From: Chrysomallon squamiferum
Lineage: Eukaryota; Mollusca; Gastropoda; Neomphalida; Peltospiridae
Direction of reading: 5' to 3'
Length of the DNA: 60,000 bases
Assembly (NCBI GenBank): GCA_012295275.1
Contig: CM022679.1
Location: 17,188,342-17,248,341 of the forward strand
The translations under genes and the position numbers were made by a program. Below are positions 1 through 13,203 of the stretch, piece after piece. The notes beneath the pieces are model-generated. The model did no database searches. It was not told where the DNA came from and saw only the letters and a program-made list of their open reading frames with translations. How positions within the stretch are numbered: position 1 is the first letter of the stretch; every line of letters starts with the position of its first letter.

Positions 1-3000
1 CTTGTTTTCATACATCACATTTGGAAGATAAATCACACAGAGATGCTAATAATGTTATTTTCTCCCCACTGCAGATATAGTCAATTATTTTTACAAGTAC
101 CTCATATTTGATTATTATTTTAAAATGATTAAATATGGATTTAAAATGTTATTGATTCACTCATTAAGCAGTAATGTATTATTAATGACCATTTATTTAC
201 ATTATTTTTACATAAAATAAGATCTCATATATTTTATCTAGAGGAAGATGTGTTTTTTGTACTTCTTCTACAGATAAAAATGCCAGATTTCATCTTTTTA
301 TTAACCAATTTGTAGCTTTCATATTAGTAGTGTACTGTGTACATGCAAAGTCATTATTTGAATAATAAAATAAAAGTGGATTTTCGTTTTGAAGCTTATT
401 TCATGTTAATTATACATATTAGAGATAATGTAATTACTCCAGGAAACAACTCCAGAAAAAGCACATTAATTTTCTAGAAATAATTCCAAGGCTTAATGGA
501 TTGTACAGTGAAAGCTTGTATTTAGAGAGAGCTAAAAGAAAGAAGAAACAAACTTTGTATTTTTTAAATTTATTTATTATTATTTTTTTTTATTATTAAT
601 GAATTAGAAGATAAAATTGGAAATGACATTCATGGAGTAATCTTAAATTAGTCTGATGAATAAAAACCCAAATTTAAATCTGTGGCTTTTTGTGATTAGT
701 ACAGTTTTTCAAGTGGCATTGCTTGACAGTAAAGTCAAAAATATAGATTAAATCCAGCCACAGTGTACATGAAATGTTATTATTAGAGCTATTACCAGTG
801 ATGACTTTGTCATTAACCTTTTTGTTGTGTAATTAAAAATAGCTACTAACACAAATCAACAAATGTTGTTCCACTACTGTCCCACAGATGACAACTAATT
901 CAGTGTTTGGGAATCTGTAGGGGTGTGTCCACTTCTCACAACATAAATCTACTTTCTGCAGTAAATTGTAATAAAATTTTCAATGGATGTATCTGCTTAC
1001 CACAAAGAAAGGGTTAATGTAAAAAATATTCATTCAATATTTTCTTGACACGGAATACTGTTCCATGTGCTTGAGTTTTTCCCAAACATAATGATCATTA
1101 ATAAATACTTTATTACTTTCCACATTCAATGCCAGTATGTTTATGATTCAACATAAGCAACAAAGAATAGATATTTCTATAACATTAAACAAAAATAATG
1201 CCCTTGAAATTGTCTTTTTCGTATCTACACTATATTGATGACTAATATTAAACTAATTCCTATCTTGTCTTAGAACAACACTGATAATACTGTGATGTGA
1301 ACACTTTGATGTAAGTGTAAACTATTCAGCAAGATAAACGAGACATGGAAACAAGGTTAAAAAGAAAATAATTGTTTATTAAACAGTACCATTAGAAATG
1401 TTTTAAGCACCTTGGTTTTAGCTACTTTTCCATGCATTAATGTTGGGTTTTTTCTACTTTTTTCATACAAGCTGTTGTATAAGTATATATAACTTTTGGC
1501 TCTGTATATGTATTCTTTCCACAAATGTTATTAGCATGTCAGTTTTTCATTCAGCAAACACTGTAATTTGTTTAACATCTACAGCTATCTTCTTTATCTC
1601 ACAATACTTTCTCTTTCTAAGAGAACATTGGCAAAGGTAAATGGATCTGTATATGTTTATCATTTTAACTTATTTTCATTTACACCAACCATAACTAGAC
1701 CAAGAGTGTGAAACCATTCTTGTAAAATGATTTGGAAATAAATCTACAAAATATATAATTTAAGTTCAGTCCTAACCATTATACATTTTTATAAACATCT
1801 ACGTTTTATTAATACTTACTAGCTTCTTGTGAGTAGTAAATGCATAAATATACATACATACATACATAAATATGATTAAAATTTTAAATTTTGTATTATC
1901 TGAATTCATTTATTCCTGTTTGAAATGTAAAAGACAAGTTCAGGTAGGCACTAAACCATTTATCGAGCTTCCAGAAATAAGAAAATCAAGAAAACTGTCT
2001 GTATCTGAAACTGGCTACTTTTGAATTAGGTATGCTTTGTTATAGTTTCTGTGATGCCAATTCAAGTGAAAAATGTTGTGAACACAACAAGTTATTTCAG
2101 CTCACTCTCATATTCCTTTATTATCATATAAAAAACTGGCAGAATATGCTAATTAAAAGCATATTCATTACAAATATTTTAAGGAATTTAAATAAATTAA
2201 CAAAGATCTAATAGACACAGCTTCAAAGTATATTAATATATTTGTGTTAAATATTAGTTTCATTCTTTATTTTATATTTTAAGTAAAGGTTTAGCCTATA
2301 TCCAAAAATGTCCAATAAATAAAAAATCTGGACAAGGTTTGCTTCCATGGTTTCCAGAAAAATGTTTGGGTACATGTACATATATGAAATGATGTATGAA
2401 ACAAAGGTGTTTTTTTTTAAATTATCAAACTGTTTTAATAGTAAAGAGATATAGCTTCAATACTGATAGTTTACATGTCTTCTAGTGCTTGATAAATGGA
2501 TATATCCATAAGTAAACAAGGCCAGACATATTGTGAAACTACTAATGGCTGGTGTTTGTGTTGGCCAATCCACTATGGGATATATCTTACTACATGTATA
2601 CACTGAGTGAGCATCTCTGGATAAATAAACAGACATCTACTACATTGCTACATCTGCCCACCATCAGATCATCCAGATTTTCAGCTCCAAGGTACAAGAA
2701 TTGCGGCTGTGAATTTACTTATTCATATTTTCTAAAGGTCTTTCTTTACTTCACAAAAAAAAAGAAAAAAAGCCAGAAGGGGAAAGAATTTTTTTTTTTT
2801 TATATCTTTGTTTTCTCATGGATTGTGAGAAGTAATTTTATCTTCTATTTCTTGCACATGCCAGGAAGTTTACAGTTACACTGGTATCAAGTCTGGTGTT
2901 TCAGTGTTTTTCTTGCATTGAAACTGAATGAAATACTTGATTACCTCTGTATGTAATGAACTTGGCCTCTTGATCTTCATACAAGTTTTGATTATAGACG

Positions 3001-3565
3001 GACAATGGTTTATTTACCAATATACATAAATCTGCTGCCATAAAGTTTGCACTTGATTCTGACATTCAGGGCAGACTGCATTTTTTGTAAATTGATTATG
3101 TAACATCAACCGAAAGCAGAACAAGCATTCACTAATCATTTGTTGTAGATTCTTTTACTTTTCCAATCACAGCCAAGATGTTCCAGGTTGTGAGATTGGT
3201 CTTCTTATTCTTCTTCTTCTTCTTATTATTATTATTTAATCTGGCCATTTCTAATTCATCAACATTTCCTTTCCATTAAAAAAAATAAATATAGAAATCC
3301 TAACTTTTATGGTCGATTAAAAACACATTTCATTAAACACGCAGCACAGAGAAGTTTCTGGATTCATACAGTATTATTATAACACTGTAGCTTGTACTGA
3401 ACTTACTAAAACATGAGACACATGTGCTTTTAATATGATATTTTTTAGATGAATACCTTCTTTTTTAATTATTTACATTCAACTACATCATACATTACAT
3501 TCAGTACATGAACTATTTTGATATTTTCATATTTGCATACATTATGTGATAAGCGATATCCAAAC

Positions 3566-4137
3566 TACAGTAATAGCTTGGATTAACGATGTGATTGGTT
3601 CCAAATTTGCGATTGTTATGTGAAACTAATTTACATAGAATTAAGATTAAAAACAGTGGATACGTTCTTTGTGATTGAAATTTGACATAATAAGAAGAAA
3701 TAAAACGGCACTTTAGACACAAATGATTTAATAGATCATAGATATTAAACAAACAGTAAATCATTTACAATTCAATTTTTACAAATAATTATATGCCACT
3801 CATTGTGGGTTTTGTGTTCATTTAAGATATCTTATTTTGTTTCTAAAGTTATTTCTTCCATTCTCTCTTTTTATCATCAGCATTCACCAGTTTACTTTTT
3901 TTCATTCTGACATATTGAAAGTGTAAATTACAAAAGGGTTAAGTCTAAATGGAAACAGAAGAGACAACAGAATCTGAACATCACATGTACGTATGATGTC
4001 TGCATGTCAAATGATCAACATAGCTGAAGGAAGGTCGCTATGAACGTAAAACAAACAAAAACGGACTTAAACACATGCATTGTACCCAAATGTATCATTT
4101 ATTTTGAGCAATTAACTATTAAATTTCTATTTATATA

Positions 4138-4171
<34 letters not shown>

Positions 4172-4212
4172 GATCTTTAAAGCGGGATATTGTTAAGTGA
4201 AGTATTACTGTA
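3566..4212. mobile_element. Probable MITE-like DNA transposon with short terminal inverted repeats
   Basis: The left end TACAGTAATA (3566-3575) is exactly inverted at the right end, TATTACTGTA (4203-4212), giving a 647-base unit bounded by TA dinucleotides. Inside the left end comes GATTGTTATGTGAAA (3610 region) and inside the right end GATATTGTTAAGTGAAG, so related sub-terminal motifs exist as well. TA-flanked CAGTAAT-type ends recall Tc1/mariner-pogo (Tigger-like) non-autonomous elements. No transposase frame is present. A 28-base A run lies inside at 4144-4171. The family name is an inference. Confidence 0.5.
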
Positions 4213-5029
4213 TTTATACAAAAAAAATCGGTTTCCAAATAATCCGGAACAGTTCATTATAATGACTGAGGTAAAAACATGCATGTCAATGAAACCACTG
4301 GACCATATTTAGCCTTTCGACAAAATGGGAATTCTACCAGATGGGGATTAAGCCACTGGAACATAATTCATAAGAACAACTTAATACTAACCATTGTAAA
4401 TTACTAAGTAAAAAAACATTTGTGGCGATTTATATAATGTTAAAAACTTCAGGGATGCCTATGTGTTTGACCCCTTTGTTTTATATATAATAACCTGTAT
4501 CAAAATTTAATACTTTATTTAACAAGTTTATAAAAGTGAAACTATAACTGTATAGAAATAAATAAATTCCACTTAGTTTCTGGCGGCCATACGTGGAGAG
4601 TTATTTATTGCAACCACTGCACAGAATGACTATCATTATATAATATACACTTAACAAGATAGTTCACTTGAGTAATTATAATTACCAAGATAAGATTTGC
4701 CTAAGTTACATAATTATCCAAACTGATGTCTTTAATTAGCTGAACAATTGAAATAGATTTTAATATTCTTTTTAAGGAGATACTTTTCTGATAATTGTGT
4801 TTGAGATCTAACATCAGTGGTATATTTTTAGTTGCTGCTTTTGATTTTTAACCTGATACACACTTATCTATATATATATATCATATTTCCACAGGCAAAT
4901 TTTCTACTTTCATACAAATAAATAAATAGCAAGAAGAAAATAATGGATAAATAGTTTTTTTTTCTTGTTAACCAGTCTTACTTCTCTGTGAGTTTCAGTG
5001 AACACTGCAAGATGTCTTTTTTGCCTTTC

Positions 5030-5560
5030 ATAAAAATACAATTCATAAACTGTTGTTCATCTTTCTTTTTGTAAAGATATTCTGCATAAACTGTTTTAAA
5101 TCTTTCTGTTTATTCTTATTCACTATATGTCATTATACATAATTACTATTAATGAAATCATTATAAATCTTTCTGTTCATAAATCTATTCAGTATATGCC
5201 ATTATACATAATGTTCCTATTCATGTTACGTTGAAATCCTTACAGATCTTTCTATTCATAAAGGAATTTTTAACATGCCATTTTATGTTGGCTTTTTAAA
5301 AAGATATTATACTTATAAAAGCCATTATATAATTTTGTTCACAAAAATATTAAAAAAATTCATTATAAATATTTCTGCACAAAAAGATGTTAAATATCCT
5401 ACTATTCATATTATACTTAAGTAATTATATATCTTTCTCTTCAAAAAAATATTTGACAAAAACCACCAAAAGTTTGTCTAGTCATAAAGATAATAATGAA
5501 ATCATTATACATCTTTATATTCTTAAAAATATGGTACAAAACATCTTTATAAAAAAACAT
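5030..5560. repeat. Eroded tandem repeat, unit near 90-100 bases
   Basis: Variants of a segment containing (A)TCATTATA(A/C)ATCTTTCT(G/A)TTCATAAA recur at about 5050, 5155, 5240, 5340, 5420 and 5500. Copies are strongly diverged and of unequal length. Confidence 0.4.
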
Positions 5561-7825
5561 TGTTGATGCACTTTTAGTAATTTAAAGATTTTTCTATTTT
5601 TGTTACCCTTCCTAAATATTCAGTGAAATAAAGTTTACAAAAAACCCAAAAATGTAATGGAGAAGTAATAATTTGAAATGACAGATGAAAGAAATGACAT
5701 GAAATTATTGTAATTGGTATAATGGTAATTGGTGTGTGAAAATTTAGTTTTGCCATAAAACAAAAATCAATTTTATGAAAGAAACCAGAAGTAATGGTAT
5801 GGAAAATATAACTGTTAAAAACATGTTCCATGCCTGGTTACAACAAAAATATTTTTGATTTTGATAAGCTAATTTATGAATTATAAAAATTCTTAAAGGG
5901 AAGATTTCAGTGGATGGAGTTGGTTTTTCTCTTGGTTAATTTTCTATTGGATAAACAGATTAATTGCACAGTGAAGAATCAAAATCTACTGATGAATGCT
6001 TGACTAAAAAAACCATTTTTATCATACATCTATGGAGGTCATTTATAGAAACAGAATATTTTAACATTATTTCTTCATATAAATTACAGAAATTGAAATG
6101 TTTACCATCATATTAACAATACATTTTTTTGTGAGTTTTTACACTATATATGTAGAGGTTGTAAATATTAAAATTTAAATATTTTTTAACAATTTTAAAT
6201 TGTTTGGTGTTCTTACCTTGATACTGTATTTGTCTTTCTCCTTTCAATTCATTCCTTTTCACAGCAAAATGAGAGAAACAGTGCAATAGTTGCAGTCTGG
6301 TACTTTCAGTCTTGCTCAGAGTTAACTACTGTCCATGCAGCACAGTTAAGAAGTAATTATAACACAGAGTTGAGATACCAAGACAACTAACACCTTTAGC
6401 TGTACATATTCACATCTCCATACAGCAAGAATACATCCAGATGGGTTGCTTCACAGATCTGTTTTCATCTCTGAAACAGTATTGGAACAATTGGCACTGG
6501 TTAACTCATCCCTCTGACAACACCACTACAAAGCTGATCTGTATTACCTCCCTGCTGCTTCTAACAGCCAGCATTACACACTAACTGTGTGTAGCAGAGA
6601 AAATTCCCAGCTTGCACCCCTTGTCAAAACTATAGGTATTCTTGTATGTTCATTGTAAGTACTTGTACTTGTTTTATAGATGGTGCCACACTGCCAAATC
6701 CAGATAATTCAGCCCAAAGGAGACTGCGGCCTGAAATAAAGAAGGAAAAGAAGAAAAACATATTGGCTGTTCACAGTAAGGTGGTGTGTGTAAAACAGCT
6801 GTATATTTTGAAAGAGAGATAATGTATCACTTTCCTAAGGGACTATCAAGGATAAATATATCTGATGGGAACCAGCAGCAACAGAACACCCTAGGAGTAT
6901 TCATTTTCTCTTGATCCCTCTTTACCTGAAATATACTGAAATTTAAACTTATTAAAAAAAGAAAAAGAAGAAGAAAAATTAATTTTTAATTTTGATCATT
7001 AATTAGGAGACTGAAAAAAACCTCTATGAAAAAAATATTAAAGTTATTTGTTCTTTATTAATATAGTTATTTTTTGTATTTATTTATAAAACATTCATTT
7101 TGTATCATGATTCTTCTTTTATTACTTACATATATTAGTTCATACATTACAAAATCTATTATATGATCTTGAAAATAAAAAAATATATATATTTGAGTAA
7201 ACTATTATAGGGATTTGGTTTCAGTATAATGTTTCAAAATTTTTTTAATTTGTTCCATTCATTGAATATTTTAACTGACATAATCAGTATCTAAGTCATG
7301 AAATTTCCATCTGCCTAATAATAACTCAGTTTCCCTTTACTTTGGGATCCATTTGCTATTTTCAGTTAGAATTACATTTGTGACTTATTAATTTTTGATA
7401 TTACCTGAAAAGTGACATTTAATTTGAAATTTATTCTGCAGAAAAATACTTTTAATAAAAAACCTTTTGTGAGATATTTTGTTACATAAAATGATAAATT
7501 GATTATGTTTCTTTTTTGGGGGAAAGAAAATAAATTCCTGGAAATTAAAATAAACAAGCAAAATAAAAAGCATAGTTCAATATTAAGGATGATCATTGGA
7601 TCACTCTTATTATTTAGCCATTTCCAAATAGTTTTTCTGTGGTTATTATTAGTGAAAATATAGCAAGCTGCTATGTTTTCATGACAACTCTGTAACTGCC
7701 AAACTTCGTAATGGTAAACTGAAGTGTATAATATTTTATTATAAATTAAATATACAAATATTACAGTAGTTTTAGAATTTTGAATTTGATTCATAATCTA
7801 ATTTTATATGAAAACACATGCACAC

Positions 7826-7826
<1 letters not shown>

Positions 7827-7863
<37 letters not shown>
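7827..7863. repeat. (AC)n microsatellite
   Basis: About 18 uninterrupted AC dinucleotides after CATGCACACA. Confidence 0.97.
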
Positions 7864-7864
<1 letters not shown>

Positions 7865-8397
7865 TTATATTTGTTACTGTCATGATTTTTTAAATATATA
7901 TTCTTCACTGAAATGTGTATGTGAAAGTGAAAAAGTCCTTTAGCTTTACTTCTGAACAGACATCAATTTACTCTTTCTTACATTTCCTTTCTGGGAGATG
8001 TTTAGCCTTTAAGGGAAAATTATGAATTATTTTAACAGCTGGTGGGCCACGTTGTAGAAACAAACAGAAAACATATGGAACAGGGAACAATACATTCTTT
8101 ATTGAAGCCACATTTCAAGCATTGTCTTTTGCAACAGTTACATTAAACATATATTTATGAATATAAAAATATCAGTTAATACTTTTTCCCTCTGTTTGTG
8201 AAGATTTGTGTAATGCTAGAAAGTGGATAATTAAAGTATCTAATTAAATGATAACTGATGTTTATTTATAGTTTACAGATAACTGTTTAGAGATTGTTAC
8301 TGTATACATGTTTTTATTTTTGTGTTTATCAGTAATTCTTTTTCTTGAAGTAATGCAGGTTCTTTTTTATGGCTTTTTTATGAATTATTTCACTCAA

Positions 8398-8417
8398 CTT
8401 CTCTCTCTCTCTTCTCA

Positions 8418-8476
<59 letters not shown>

Positions 8477-8483
8477 ACACACA
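8398..8483. repeat. (CT)n followed by (AC)n microsatellite
   Basis: A short CT tract (8399-8412), TTCTCACAA, and then about 26 AC units ending in AGAGACACACA. A His/Thr-rich open frame over it is only the translated repeat. Confidence 0.97.
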
Positions 8484-9550
8484 TTCTCAGGTATTCTGTT
8501 AACACTTTTTGTTAAAACAGATAAAATTAAGATTATTTAAAATAAATAAAAAATTTGATTTACACAAACAAAAGATTTAAGATACTAGTTATCATAAACA
8601 GAAAAGATGACATTTAGATGATGGATAATCACCAACTTGTTTACAGTTGTCGTCATCCTAGGCAATCAGAAAGCAGTGACTCATCTTTAAAACAAACTAT
8701 TGTCAGATTATTTCTATCAAGATCATTTAAAAACATTTTAGGTTATCAATAATAAGAATAAAATCCTTTAAAGATAATAAAATACATATTGACACTGTGA
8801 TAGAAAATATTATTAAAAAACAATATTAAAATTAAAACCTTTTTATTTTTATTATTTACTATAGAATTACAGTTAGTTATTTTCTGGTTTACAAACTTTT
8901 GGCAGATATATGTATTTGCAGCGAGTAAATAAATTTAAGGAATTTTAGCTTTTCAATTTTGCCTGCAGTTAAGGGGAGATAATACACACTAATGTAATGT
9001 TTCTTTGTCCTTTTTTATTTTTATTATTTTGGGGTTTTTTTATACTTTTTTAAATTCAGATTTAAATATTTGCCTACTCATTAAGATATTGTTTATTTAT
9101 AAATTTGGATTAAATTAATAGAACTATTTACGCAAACAAATAAGACGATTATCAGAAATGAAATATATATGTTTCATTACTTAAAACTAAAGTATGTACA
9201 AGATGATTTGTTTTATTCTGTCAAGGTGTGATGATGATTACACTGAGCCAGAAAGTGCTGAGAACTGGCCTGAATGTCTGCTATATCATGCTATTTTGCC
9301 ATGTCCACTAAGCTCTTTGCTGTTCCAAACAGCAATCTGCAATTACTTTATCAAAGGCCCTGGTTTGTGCTTTCCTGTATATGAGAAGATGCAAATAAAA
9401 GAAAATAAGAGTGCTGATAATACTGAATAACATTCAAAATCAATTCATGAAAACTGGTTGTTTTAAGGTTTTAAAAATCTTTCTAATCTAATATGTTAAT
9501 GCTGTGTAGCTATAAATGTACAGTAATAACATTTTGTTTGAATTTTGCTT

Positions 9551-9645
9551 TAATCTCTCTCTCTCGCTCTCTCTCGCTCTCTGTACATACACACACATAT
9601 TCATACACAAACACACACACACCACAAACACATACACACAGAGAT
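9551..9645. repeat. CT-rich then CA-rich microsatellite
   Basis: CTCTCTCTCGCTCTCTCTCG followed by imperfect CA repeats interrupted by TAT and TCATA. Confidence 0.9.
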
Positions 9646-10501
9646 AAATTCACATAAATAATCTTCATGGTATTTTAGTATCTTTAGATGCTCTCCATCT
9701 CTGTATTCATTAATATTTTATGCTTGCCATGGTTTGGTGATTTACAGAATTTTGTTATAATTGATCAGACTACAGTTCAGTGAGTCTTTGACATTCAGTA
9801 TTTTTCTTCCTAGAATTTCAGAAATATAAGACTGAAAAGTAACTACTCGATGTATACAGTTTCAAAGTGGATGTTAATTTGTAGTAATATTAAATATGTT
9901 TTCTTGAAATGCAATGTTCATAAGTTTTAGGATATTTATGGACATTCTGATTTTACTTGTAATTCAGTTTTGTGTGCGAATTATGTGGAACAAATACTGC
10001 TGCCAGTTTACTTTCTATTTTAGGATCCAGCAACAATTTAATAACAGCTTAATATCCACATTTGTGTAACGGCTAAAAACTGTTCTTGTATCATATTTTA
10101 AAGATTTATATTTCACTTTATTCTCCCCCCTCCCATTGAATTTCCAAAGCAGTGTTTGACTTGCAGCAAGTACACAACAAGTGAACTGTTTACATAATTG
10201 TGAATGCTGTCTCTGGATCAACAGAATTTCTAAATGTTCAGTGCTAACTTTTGCTGGCAAGTGTACACCGATACAATTTTCTACAACTGCTTGGCAATTG
10301 ATAGCTCCCTAAGGGCAGCTCTTGCCAGAAGGGCTATCATTTCAACACCACCAACTCCTGACAATTGATTTTCACATTCTGATCATGGTATCATTGCATT
10401 AACAGTCTTAACAGAATGCCTATTATCAACACCATTTGTTTCATAGCAAAAATAAAAAAAATTCTTAAATTTCTAAGAAATATGAGAAAATAATTTAAAA
10501 A

Positions 10502-10519
10502 ATATATATATATATATTA
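10502..10519. repeat. (AT)n microsatellite
   Basis: Nine AT units in a strongly AT-rich context. Confidence 0.9.
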
Positions 10520-11832
10520 TTGTCATTAATAATTTTGAAATGTTTTTGTTTTATTTATTGTATTATTTATATTTTATTTGTTGTTTTAAAAAAATTGTAT
10601 TTTATTTGTTGTACTAAAAATTTTGCATTTTATTTGTTGTATTTATAAAAAGTTATATTCTTTAGTAATACACTAAAGGTCAAACTCATTAAAAAAAAGA
10701 TGAAGAAATATTATCTTATTGTGATGGTGAATTATTGTAATTTAATGTCTTATCCTAAGGACAGGCTGGTGTTATTTACTGAAGGAGGATTACTGCAAAA
10801 TGTACTTATTGGCAGGTTAATTGAAGCTGAAGGCTAATTGATGTAATTATATCTTACACAAGCTCTTTCTAAGAGACTGTGAAGAATCTGTTTGAAAAAA
10901 AACAATACCATAATCAATAATAAAACAAAAAATGTTCTTACTGAAATAGCTTTTCAAATTGGTTTCCTTTTCTTTCTTTTCTTTTTATTTATTTATGTAT
11001 TTTGTGGTTGTTATTATTATTAAATTAGTTAATAATATCCAGTAAAAATATTTTAGCTTAATAATCATTTGAATCTAATTTGTTAAATACTTAGTACATA
11101 AACCAGAAACAGAATTAAAATAGAAATGATTAATAAAAGAAAAAAAAAAAAAAAAAAAAGTAGTAGAAGATACAAATAATAATAAAAATGTAAAATAATA
11201 ACATTCAGCAGTAATAAATCATTATCCATCTATTTGCAGTTTATCATAAAAATAAAGCAATTATATACCATTTCATAGTTGATTGTTTTCTGGCAAAAAT
11301 ATTATACTCATGTTGCTTATGTTTTAATAAAGTTGATTCTTATATTTTGGGCACGATGTTATTTTCAGACAATTTTGTGAAAAAGGCAGTTTCTTTTAAT
11401 GTATTTTCTGGTTAAACCATACTCTGTTAAGTTGAACTGTAATCAAAGTTAATTTTAATGTTTCAGTTAATGGTGCAGTAAACACATATTATTGTCTGGC
11501 TCATTTAATATCAGGACTTTACTGATGTTCTAGCATTATTTCCTGGACTTGACAACTGTCTCTGTTGTCAACTGTGTCTCATGACAACACAATTAAACAG
11601 TTCATGTATATAAGCATGTTCATAAAAATCATTCTCAACTGATCTTTTAAAACCTCAGCACTCAGAGGACCAGCACACAGCATGTCTCCTGGGCTGTTTC
11701 CTGTCCCCATTAATATCTTATAAAAGACCAATTTATATGTTTTTTGGTATGTGATGCTGCATGTAAAAGATTAAAAGATCCCTTTCTGTTAATCAGAAAG
11801 GAATAGTCTTTCAAGTAGTTGTTACTGTGGAT

Positions 11833-11930
11833 CATACATACACACACACACACACAACGTAGATACATACATACATACATACATACATATACACATACAT
11901 ACATACATACATACATACACACACACACAA
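11833..11930. repeat. (CA)n / (CATA)n compound microsatellite
   Basis: CA repeat, a short break (ACGTAG), two blocks of CATA tetranucleotide and a final CA block. Open frames on both strands (Cys/Val/Met- or His/Thr/Tyr-rich) are translated repeat. Confidence 0.97.
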
Positions 11931-12533
11931 ATGCTTGCTTGAATTCAATAAAATTAGCATTTCACTCATATCATCAGCATCACACAGTATACATACATAT
12001 GATATATATATATACATGTTGCTGTCTAATAACCGTTAATAATGAAATGTGTTGAGGTATCATTAAATATTCATTCATTTCTTTTTTCATTAATTCGTAG
12101 TGAAGCACAGTCATGCATGGTGATCAGTTTCTTCACTGCTGTTACAACGACATTAAAAAATACTTGAGTCTGTTGCTTGACAATCCCATGACTCTGTGAC
12201 ACAATTTACAGTTCATTTGCATTTTCATAAAATTTCCCCAAAAAACCGAAAAAGAAGATACTATTGCTGTAAAGTTCAGAAAACAAATAATAATGTAACG
12301 AGCATACTGCATACTGCATTGAAAGCAAAAAAAAAAATTATTATTTACTTTTTTGAAAAATGAAAATATTTTTTGTTTTAAACAGTCTATATACATCATA
12401 TCAAATTTTAGTATCTTTGTTAATTTTCTTTCTCAGTATTCATTATTATCTCATTTCTTTTACTGTTAATTGATCTCAGAACCACTAGTAACATACAGTT
12501 CACATATAAATCATTTTAAATATGTTTAAAAGT

Positions 12534-12557
12534 AATATATATATATATATATATATT
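12534..12557. repeat. (AT)n microsatellite
   Basis: About 11 AT units. Confidence 0.9.
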
Positions 12558-12939
12558 TTGGCTCGGTGTTTGTAATTGTCAATATATAGGAAATTTGCTG
12601 ATATTTCGTGAACATGTTGCTAAAAGGAAAATCCCTTACAAGGTCATTTGTATAAACTTAAAGAAATTCTTAGCAATCTCTCTCTCTTTTTTTTTCTCTT
12701 TTTTTCCATTTTCAATAAGTATGTAAAGAAAAAAACAGAACAGGAAATGGGATGAAAAGATGATTAAAAATAGTAATTATGTTGTCAAAAATCAGAGAGA
12801 CTTCATTAAAGGATTAGTTTAGGTAATAATAGAGTCAGTTTACTTCAAAAAGCAAATCTCAGGTTGTGTTCTAGTGAGAATAATTAGAGTACCTACAGGT
12901 AAAAATACACTTTTAACAACACTGTCAGTTTGAATGTTG

Positions 12940-13203
12940 AGATGTGTTTATATGAAGATGTCAGTATGTACATTATTATTATGTCTATCAAGATATGTCT
13001 GTGAAGATATCAATATGAACATTATCTTTATTAAATATAACTGTGAACATAGCAGTATGGACATTTTCATTATTAATTATAACTGTGAAGATAGTGTGGA
13101 CATTGTTATAAATTATAACACTGGAGACATTATTATCATTAATTATAACTGAAGTTATTAACATTATTATTATGTATGCAAATATCAGTATGAACATTAT
13201 CAT
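12940..13203. repeat. Eroded tandem repeat, unit about 40-50 bases
   Basis: Variants of GTGAAGATA.CA.TATG.ACATTAT, followed by ATTAATTATAACT, recur about five or six times. Open frames on both strands here show the same internal periodicity (YNCE.. on +, NNDNVHT.. on -), so they are products of the repeat and not genes. Confidence 0.65.

Noticed and set aside
2018-2038. Reading TGYF-stop-IRYAL, resembling the SDR Gly-rich N-terminus (GYFGFRL.CAL)
   Set aside because: It has an in-frame stop, no GG motif before it, no splice sites in the right place and no match beyond a few residues.
7372-7794. 140-codon minus-strand frame
   Set aside because: AT-rich frame with no recognisable domain and biased to Phe, Ile, Asn and Lys as expected from composition.
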